NCBI GenBank assembly: GCA_026770575.1
Contig: MU657190.1
Span: 113,861 to 123,893, forward strand
Length of the DNA stretch: 10,033 nt
Source: Pelagophyceae sp. CCMP2097
Lineage: Eukaryota > Sar > Pelagophyceae
Direction: 5' to 3'
Every line of letters starts with the position of its first letter. Position 1 is the stretch's first letter. Positions 1 through 6,802 of this stretch are shown one piece after another. The position numbers were made by a program, and so were the translations under genes. The notes under the pieces were generated by a model. That model did no database searches, had not been told where the DNA came from, and was given only the letters and a program-made list of their open reading frames with translations.

Positions 1-716
1 GAACGTCGCGATCTTCTTTGGTACCTCTGCGGCGACCGACTCGAACAGCGCCGGCGCCTCGACGTTGCCAATCGTGGCGATGCCCCAGCACGCATTCGCA
101 AGGTGCCGAGGTTCCCATAAGTGCGCCTCGTTGACGTTTGTCGAAGTAGCGCGGTCCACCAACTTGTGCAGGAGCGGTGCAGACGACTTTTCCAACGAAC
201 GCCTGCGGACTCCGAGGAGATGCAGCGAAGTCGCGATGTTTATAGAGTCGTAATGAGCGCCGTTTTCCTCGAAGAGCGAGAGCACGTCGTCAGCGGTCTT
301 GCCCGCGATGAGCTGCTTGTTGAGGAGGATCGCCACTTTTGTATCAAGGGAGAGTCCCGGCCGATTCGCGGACGTCTTTCGAGGTGGTGCCGTGCTCGAA
401 GCGAGCTCCACGGCGATCTTGCGGCCGCGCACGATCGCGCCGTCCACGTCGTCGCGCACGACCTCTGGCTCTGCCGTCAAGATGGTCACGATACCCGTCG
501 CGCCGGTGACTTTGACGCTGATCACCTCGCGGTACGGCTCAAACGCCCTCAGCACGTCGCCCTCCGTGGCGTCCTTGGGCAGGTTGCGCACGACGAGCGC
601 CGCCTCGGCACGGGCGGCGAACCGGCGGACCGGGAGGCGGCGCGCCAGCGACGAGAGGGGGCGAGCTTGTGCATTTCGACCGCGTGGCTTCTTCCGAACG
701 TCCGAGGCAGTGAAAA
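1..716 (-). CDS. RRM plus OPR/FAST-like repeat RNA-binding protein, N-terminal part, runs off the left edge
   Basis: The minus-strand frame is open from 801 to position 1 without a stop; a stop lies at 804-802. From about 603 to 405 it encodes an RRM-like fold: an RNP2-type strand (ALVVRNLPKD), helix (EGDVLRAFEPY), and strands ISVKVTGATGIVTIL and IVRGRKIAVELA. The RNP1 aromatic residues are missing. From about 336 to 1 it encodes helical repeats with LVDRATSTNVNEAHLW, HLANACWGIATIG and APALFESVAAEV, which match the LAN..W..A..G / ALF..IA pattern of octotricopeptide (OPR) and FASTK-like repeats. Known OPR proteins act in organellar RNA processing or translation, so an organellar role is inferred. 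The stretch before the RRM is Arg/Ala/Ser-rich (SSLARRLPVRRFAARAEA), as in a transit peptide. No in-frame ATG precedes the RRM, so an upstream exon is needed. The acceptor TTCAG at 717 pairs in phase with a GTACGT donor at 846 and an ATG at 1093, but that first exon is uncertain. The C-terminus, perhaps with a RAP domain, is outside the window. Confidence 0.75.
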
Positions 717-804
717 CTGAAGAAGTCGGTTTGACTCCGCTCGTGCTCTGACTCGCCGGGGCAATTCCGGGCTCCGCCCGACCCGGGCCACACAAAATTT
801 GTCA

Positions 805-1137
805 AAAACTTTAGAAACCCAACAATTACCCGACACGTGAACGTACGCCCGGGCTTCCACAGAACCGCTGTCCGCGGCGTAAGCGGCGGCCCCGCGACGG
901 CTGGCTTCCTTGGCTGGGGCGGGCCCTTCCGGAATCTCCGCCGGCGTCGCTCTCGGGCGGTGCTAGAGAAGTCTGAAGGCCGTGTACCCTTCCTGGTGTC
1001 TCGGAGATCCGTCGAAGAGGCCGCGACCGCCGCAAGCCGAAGCACGACCAGCCACCCGGGTCCGCGCGGGGGTTTCGATGAAAGCTCCGGCATTAGGAAC
1101 GGACGCGCGGGGTCTACGCGGCCTCTTTTGCTTCTTT
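805..1137. other. NAP1 3' flank and spacer to the RRM-OPR gene
   Basis: This spacer lies between the NAP1 stop codon (TAA at 1140-1138) and the start of the clear RRM-OPR frame. No convincing conserved coding sequence was seen on either strand apart from the weak candidate first exon at 847-1093. An imperfect duplication, TACGCGGCCTC, occurs at 1114-1124 and 1139-1149; the second copy overlaps the NAP1 stop codon. No AATAAA-type polyadenylation signal was recognised. Confidence 0.5.
847..1093 (-). CDS. candidate first exon of the RRM-OPR gene
   Basis: This is a low-confidence exon. An ATG at 1093 opens a minus-strand frame beginning MPELSSKPPRGPGWLVVLRL and followed by AAVAASST, a short hydrophobic stretch that could be part of a targeting peptide. 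It then becomes Arg/Pro-rich. The donor GTACGT at 846-841 and the acceptor CTTCTTCAG ending at 717 give a 130-nt intron whose phase joins this frame to the RRM frame. The ATG would lie only 45 nt downstream of the NAP1 stop codon, leaving almost no room for a separate promoter. The true start may instead be elsewhere, with 805-1137 being simply intergenic or UTR. Confidence 0.3.
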
Positions 1138-4100
1138 TTACGCGGCCTCCTTCGCCTCTTTGACGTCGAACACCGAGGCCACCCACTGGTTGGCCTTGTC
1201 GTCCTGTGCGGTGTTGCGCCCCATGCTAATGTCCATCAGCGCCGTGTGGATGACCGGGTAGGGGAGGTGCTGCTCCAGAAAGGCGCGGCCGATGTGCGAC
1301 TCGACGACCACCTGAAGTCGCGCGCGTGAATGCGCACGCCCCGGCGAGGCCCCGGGGCCAGGGCTCAAGCAGGCACTCTCGGGGGCATGCGCCGACGGGG
1401 GCGATTGAGCCTCTGCGCTCTCGGAATCCCCCTTCAAGGCCCCGTTGGTTGCAAGTTTGCCTTTGCACCGGCGCTGGTCATCGCAATCTCCAAAAGAGCG
1501 CACATGGCTCGGAGGGGCAGCTCTGCGAAGAGCGGATTGGCGGTCTCGTGGATGCGCATCCAGGTGAGCATGGCCGCTGCTGATTCGACGTACTGCGCTA
1601 CTACTTGCGCGGCCCGCGTCGCCGACCGCGCATCATCAGCAGCGACGCCGTTGAAGCAGTGCGCCGTCGCCTTGAGCGCCACGGCGAGGACGTGCGCGCC
1701 GTTTGTAAACGCCCCGCGGTCGGGGAGCCACCGGCTTTTCGTCCAAGAGTCGGCGACGAGAGACGCCGCGAGAGCGTAAGGAAGGGCCGCCCACTCGCTG
1801 GAAGCGTCTATCAACGCCTTGGCCTCGCCGTACAACGACGAATCGGGCTCAAAGGACTCTGGGGGCTTTTCGAAGCGGTTTTTTTGGGCCGTTTGGAACG
1901 CGCGCGGCTCGTCCACGCCCACGGATGCAGAGGCCAAATGCCAATCGGGTACAGCTTTTGCGCGGTCCGCCGCGTTCGACGCCGTCAACGCGACGAGCTT
2001 GGAAGTGTTGTGCAGGTGCGGCGCCACCCTTTTCAGCTCTGCCCTGGCGGATTCGCGCACCATCCCCCGTAAGACCAAAACGTTGCCTAACCGCACCATT
2101 TGCACCAACAGCTTATCGAGAACACCGGCCTGCTTCAGCTCGACTGCGGCGTTGACCCAGTCGCCGTCCATGGCGCCTCTTTTGATTCGGTCATATTTTG
2201 GTTGAAGCTCCTTGTGCGTGACGTTTATCCGCACCTGCTCCATCACGTCCACCGCCGACACAGCCAGAGCTTTATCCAGCGCGCGGCCGCCGTCGTTGCC
2301 CAAGACTCGGACGAGAGCCGAGACTTCTGCAAAAGAGAGGTACTTTTCACAGTCGCCGACTGCTTCCGGTTTCTCCAATAATATGGCAAAAGACTTTCTC
2401 GTCGGGCAGTAAATCGCCTTGTTCTCGTCGAGCACGCCCCGCGCAATCTTGACATAAATCGCCGCGGCGTGGTCCGCGATGCCGGAAACTTCCAAGCCGG
2501 TGCCGCAGAGCATATCCCCCACGGCCGTGCTGATGTCGACGTCAATGTAACACGCCGCCCTTTGCGCCGCCGAAAACACGGCCTTTAAAGACTTCTCGAT
2601 GACCGTCGGCCGACGAAGCTTGTGCTCCTTGTCGAAGAAGCAGGTGGTGACCTAGTAGGGACTCTCGAAGAGGAGGGCGTGACTCACTCTCGAAGAGGAG
2701 GGCGTGACTCTACAGGGAGGGCGTGACTCTCGGAAGAGAAGGGCATGACTCTACGGTCGGGCATTTTCAAAAGTACTTTTCAAAAGTAATCCCAGAATCT
2801 TTCGACGAGGGCGACCACGCACCTCGTCCTTGAGGAACTTGAGGACGGCGTCTCGCGCGCGCTCGTCTGGGCGGTACAAAACGTCGGCGACGAGGAGCAC
2901 CTCGCCTACGCAGACTGTCTTCAACAGGCCGCGTGGCCGAGTCAAAACGACGACGCACCCTGGTACTCCTTGGCGCAGGCGAATAAAGAGGCCATCCTGG
3001 CCTCTGCGTGCGCGAATGGCTCGACGAACCTGGCGTTTTGGGCGAGAGACTCGTACCCCGCCGACGGTTCATCCTTGGGCTTCTCCTTGGCCGCTTTTGC
3101 CGCCTTGGAATGCTCGTTCTCGCGCCGCTCCTGCCGGTAAGCGGCCTGGACCGGTGCGATTTGCTCCGATAAGGACTCTATAGAATTCCGAAGGAGCTCT
3201 AAAGACGTTCGAATCGCTCCGCCCAAGCCGTTTTCCAGCGCCGCGTCCGCCAGCCTCTTCGCGCCGGCCTCCACGTCGCCCAGGTCCTCGAAGCACGCCG
3301 GGTGCCACCCCGAGGCGACTGCGCCTCGGGCGGCGCCGAGCAAAGCCTGGACCATGCCCGCGGCAGAATCGTGGTCCGTTTTCGCAGAGTCCCCGGCCAC
3401 GGCTACGTTGCCCGCTTCCAAGAGTTGTGCGCGGAACGGCCACAGCGCGCCCAGGGCGCAGTGCTCCTTGAAGAGCGAGCCGTCTGCGATATAGCAGTGG
3501 TCGATGACGGCATTCATTCGGCACGTCAACTTCAACAGCCCTTGGCTCTTCGCGTTGGCAGACGCCGCAATCGCCGCCGCGCACCGGCGCCAGTTCAAGC
3601 AGAAGACGGCGATGGGGTTCGCCTTTGTCGCTGCGGGGGAGTAGCGGCCGCCCATAAATTCGCCGTCCGCATCGACCCTTTTCGCCGCCTCTTCAACCGC
3701 GTCCAACATCGGCCGCAAATTCCGCAACGAGTCGGCGAGGCCGCCCACAAGAGTTTGCAGGCCCGCGGGGGACGAGGGTAAAGCCGAGAGCGCGGCGGGG
3801 AGGAGCTTGGCCACGGCGTCCGCGTCCGCCCCTCCCAAGTACTCCAAATGGTACCTCGCCACGTCCCGACGTTGCCTCCTGAAACGCGCTTCCAACTGCG
3901 AAACGGCGCCGAGGAAGACGGCGAGGCGCGGCTCCTCGAAATGTTCAGCCGTATAATGTTTGATGCGATCCCGCCTAGGGGAGGTTCGTTGCCACGCTTT
4001 ACGCCGTTTTACGGCACTCTGGCGACACCCGGTCCTCGCGTCATACGGCCACGACATCAACGTCGCCCCCCCGGCGATGATGAAGCCTCTGCTTCGGACC

Positions 4101-5751
4101 ATCCTTCCCCGCCGCGTTTCCCCAAAAGACGCACCGTGGCATCGCGTTGGCGTGTCGCAACTGCCACTTGGCCTCGTCCACCCCCAGCGCCAGCGCGGCC
4201 AAGCACAACGGCGCCTTTGGCGCCGCGAGGCCGGGGCACGACGCGACGAGTCTCTCGATGACGGAGAGCTCGCCTAAAAGGTACGCCCGCCGCTCTCGAT
4301 GTACAAGGCCGCACTGCAGCACCGCCGCCTTGGACCAGTCCTTGAAGACGCGGAAGAGCTTGACGTCCTTGGGCCACGCCTTTTGGACGGGCTTGGTCGG
4401 GTACCTGCATTGATGGATCATATTGGAGCAAGGCCGATTCACGTCTCTCAAAATGATGTCTTGAATGATGCAAGACTTGAATGATGCAAGACGCACCACT
4501 TCTGCAGCGCCTCCAACTCGACGTGGACGTTGAGGCTGGCGCCTCGGAAGAGCTCGACGGCGAGGCAGTCGCAGCAGGACAGTTGGCATGTCATGAGGCA
4601 CGCCGGTGTCGCCAGCACGGAAGGACAACAAATTGTCGCAAAGACGCAAAAGTCCATCGCCCTTCGGCACTCCATCAGCTCCGCGTGCAGCCCGCGGCCC
4701 TCCGACGCCATGACCTACACCGTCGATGGCTCCGTGCGTCTCGCCAGAGCCTCTCACTGACCTTTGTCAGCGGCGTAGTCGTGGGCTTGGACAGCCCGGC
4801 GGCGTCGTCGACCAAGTTCAGCGCCTGCCTGCGCCCGAGCTCTGCGGCGCCACTGGCGGCGAGCTGGACAAGGATAGAATAACCCGTAACCATTTGCGAC
4901 ATCGGCCCCGTACAATCGCCAAACTGCTCCACCAAAGCCTTTGCCGGCTCGTCGAAGACGCGCAGCGGCGCCGCCAGCCTAGATCCCGACTCAAGGGCCC
5001 GCCAGCGACCAAAGGGCAGGCGAGCAAACAAAGACGCGCCTCGCGTAGTTCGGGTCCGCGCCCCCCCTGGCGCACTGGTGCGCCGCCGCGTACAAAGAGG
5101 CGATGACCTTGCGATCGCCGAGGACGCCGGAGACGTAGAAGACGAGGCGGACGTAGGCATTGAAAAGAGTGGCCACGTCGATCGTCGGGGCGCGCGAAGT
5201 GGCCAAAGACAGCACTGGAATCTGCGCCAGCATGGCCTTCAGCGACCCTAAATGCGCCTGCGCGTGCACCGCGACCTCGTTGAGCAGATCATAAGCGGTT
5301 TTGAGCTCTGTTAAAGTCGAAGCGGCGGCCTTCTGAAATGATTCATACTGCTTCTCCCTCGAGAGGTCCGCCAGGTCCGGGTACGCCTTGACCAGCTTGG
5401 CCCGGATGGACTTCCACTCTGGGTTCTTCAAGGCGAAGAACTGCGTGTCTACTGCTGAGGTGATCCGGCCCAGTCGAGCGCAGCGCGCCATCAAGCCCGC
5501 GCAAGAGTCCACCAAGACCAACGTGCCTAAAGACCGCCGGTCACGCCCCACTCTCGCGGCTCTCGCGGCAGTCTTCCAAAGCGGCCAGCTGGTGGGAGTT
5601 GGAGGCTCTCCAATCCTGTAGACTCTTGCGAGCGCCCTCGTCCGGTCGGTCTCTTCCCGCCCGTCTCTTCACGCCTCTCCGTTTTGCTCGCCAGGCGCAG
5701 CCGCGCACGCTCGGCGAAGCGCTCGGCGGGGAGCATGCCCGCGTCGGCCAT
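1138..5751 (-). CDS. NCKAP1: NCKAP1/NAP1 (HEM family) subunit of the WAVE/SCAR complex, nine exons
   Basis: NAP1 is a large alpha-helical scaffold that pairs with CYFIP/SRA1 in the WAVE/SCAR complex, linking Rac-GTP to Arp2/3 actin nucleation. Proposed exons: 5751-5709, 5526-5040, 4978-4762, 4714-4497, 4404-4135, 3974-2959, 2905-2823, 2651-1485 (or to 1461) and 1311-1138, giving about 1224-1232 residues. Animal NCKAP1 is about 1130. Family signatures appear in the right order. Near the start are AERFAERTLVLVDSCAGLM (across intron 1) and LGDRKVIASLYAAAHQ. VHRERRAYLLGEL (about residues 356-368), LAAPKAPLCLAALAL and KWQLRHANAMP follow. Then come RRDVARYHLEYLGG, ACYIDVDIS (about 811-819) and the C-terminal VVVESHIGRAFLEQHLPY. 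The ATG at 5751 matches the family N-terminus; an in-frame ATG at 6039 could add 96 residues. The junctions are in phase. Most donors are GTGCGT/GTGCGC; intron 2 (5039-4979) is best read as GC-AG, and the intron 8 donor is ambiguous (GC at 1484 or 1460). No frameshift or internal stop was seen in the exons. The family call is secure; small exon-edge errors are possible. Confidence 0.92.
2659..2752. repeat. imperfect tandem repeat inside NAP1 intron 7
   Basis: The core GAGGGCGTGACT occurs exactly at 2673-2684, 2698-2709 and 2717-2728. A fourth variant copy, GAAGGGCATGACT, is at 2738-2750. The fuller unit is about 25 nt and starts CTCTCGAAGAGGAGGGCG; the third copy is shortened. The whole array lies in the predicted 171-nt intron 2822-2652, next to the acceptor. 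A second small duplication, TTTTCAAAAGTA, sits near 2764-2789 in the same intron. Confidence 0.85.
4460..4491. repeat. exact 16-bp tandem duplication in NAP1 intron 4
   Basis: The unit CTTGAATGATGCAAGA occurs twice head-to-tail at 4460-4475 and 4476-4491. Each unit begins CTTG and ends CAAGA, so each can fold on itself. The pair lies immediately downstream of the NAP1 intron 4 donor (GTGCGT at 4496-4491). Confidence 0.9.
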
Positions 5752-5951
5752 CGCGCCTGGACCGCGCCGCCTCCGCGCAAACGCGTCCACCCCTTTCTCC
5801 GGAACGGACCTTCGATTCAACGGCCCAAAGGATCCGAGGCGGCGTTCGAAATGCGCAGAGGTGTGCCGCGCCGCGCGGCAGCCCGTCCTGGGGAGGGAGA
5901 TACCCCTGGCCGCCGAAATCCGACGGATAAAAAGGTGCAGCCCGGCGTCTC

Positions 5952-6032
5952 CTACAATTGTACAATTCTGCGGCGTTGCGATTTTCGAACGGTGAACGAC
6001 GGAAAAGGGCTGCCCTGTCACTACAATTGTAC
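5952..6032. promoter_or_regulatory. two copies of the palindromic motif CTACAATTGTAC
   Basis: CTACAATTGTAC occurs at 5952-5963 and again at 6021-6032, 69 bp apart. Each contains the perfect 10-bp palindrome TACAATTGTA. The surroundings are GC-rich, so two AT-rich identical palindromes in a promoter region look like binding sites for a dimeric DNA-binding protein. The factor is unknown. Confidence 0.45.
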
Positions 6033-6064
6033 TAATCATCGGACCTCAATACGGCCCATAACCC

Positions 6065-6086
6065 ATTATTGGTACCTGATTATTGG
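6065..6086 (-). promoter_or_regulatory. paired CCAAT boxes
   Basis: ATTATTGG occurs at 6065-6072 and 6079-6086, which reads CCAATAAT on the minus strand. They lie about 110-130 bp upstream of the plus-strand TATAAA at 6193, a usual distance for NF-Y-type CCAAT boxes, which act in either orientation. The function is inferred from motif and spacing only. Confidence 0.4.
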
Positions 6087-6125
6087 ACGATGGTCGGGAG
6101 GACGCAGCGCGCGCTGTGGTCCGCT

Positions 6126-6198
6126 TTTATACCACACCCGCTTCACCAGCGCCTTGGGCCGCTCCTCCGAGGCTCCCGTCTGGCGGGTGTGGTATAAA
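6126..6198. promoter_or_regulatory. inverted repeat carrying two outward-facing TATA boxes, candidate bidirectional core promoter
   Basis: The arms TTTATACCACACCCGC (6126-6141) and GCGGGTGTGGTATAAA (6183-6198) are perfect reverse complements separated by 41 nt. The right arm places TATAAA on the plus strand at 6193-6198, pointing to the MYB gene. The left arm places TATAAA on the minus strand at 6131-6126, pointing to NAP1. The inner part of each arm is a CACCC/GC-box-like CCACACCCGC. A mirrored core promoter shared by two divergent genes is inferred; a foldback element or miniature transposon remnant is the alternative. Confidence 0.6.
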
Positions 6199-6802
6199 GA
6201 GCCCCTATGGAGCGCGCACCAGGTCACTCATTGTCCAACTCGGACATGAGCGAGTAAACTGCCATTGAATTTGCTCTTGAATTTGCGTAAAATGCAAGGA
6301 TTTGTTTGACCCGACGATTAGTAGAGCCTGTGCTATTTTTAGAGGGCAGGGGGTCGCAGAAACGATTAGAGCTTCACTGCACCGCCTCCCGGAGCTGGCG
6401 TCCATTGCGCTCCCCGAAGAGACACGGAGAACAGCTCGGCGTCGGAAGACTGAAGGTCGCGTGGAGCATGCGAAGCTGCACTTTCGGAAACGCTTTCTTT
6501 AGAATTCGCGTCGGTCCGTGCAGTTCCTGCGCGACGCATCCCGGGCACAGGCGAGGCCCCTTGCCGCCCGGCGAGCCACCTCGGCCCTTAACGCAGGGGC
6601 CTTGGCGCCTTGGCTGCGCCAATAGCTAAACGCCTGCGCGCGTGCCCGCGGACGAAAGATCTGGGAATATCCGGGAATCACGGACCTTTCAACGGCCATC
6701 TTTCCAGGATAAGGTCGCGATCTCCAGATCATAAGCCCCGCCCTAAGATTTGTCGGAAGGAGGCGCGCGCGCGCGACCGCACTAACACCGCGCCCCAAAG
6801 CC

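Larger units (their letters stand above)
5752..6802. other. divergent intergenic and promoter region between NAP1 and the MYB gene
   Basis: About 1.05 kb separates the two divergent start codons. No ORF here shows conserved or coding-like protein sequence, although 5' UTR exons may be present. The core-promoter elements cluster at 5950-6200. The stretch 6200-6802 would be the MYB 5' UTR if the TATA box at 6193 is used. It contains a tiny upstream ORF, ATGAGCGAGTAA at 6246, and a direct repeat of TTGAATTTGC at 6265-6274 and 6277-6286. A (GC)n-rich run lies just before the MYB ATG. Confidence 0.6.

Noticed and set aside
121..720. 199-codon plus-strand open frame
   Set aside because: It is the exact antisense register of the RRM-OPR coding frame, which carries clear domain motifs.
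539..1186. 215-codon minus-strand frame as a separate protein
   Set aside because: It overlaps the RRM exon in another frame and is low-complexity. Only its first part (847-1093) is kept as a weak candidate exon.
5527..6039. 170-codon minus-strand frame as a separate gene
   Set aside because: It contains the NAP1 exon 1 frame and then reads into intron 1. It is treated as NAP1 leader, exon 1 and intron.
6126..6198. Rho-independent terminator
   Set aside because: The setting is eukaryotic, the loop is 41 nt, there is no T-run, and the arms contain TATAAA boxes. A promoter or foldback reading fits better.
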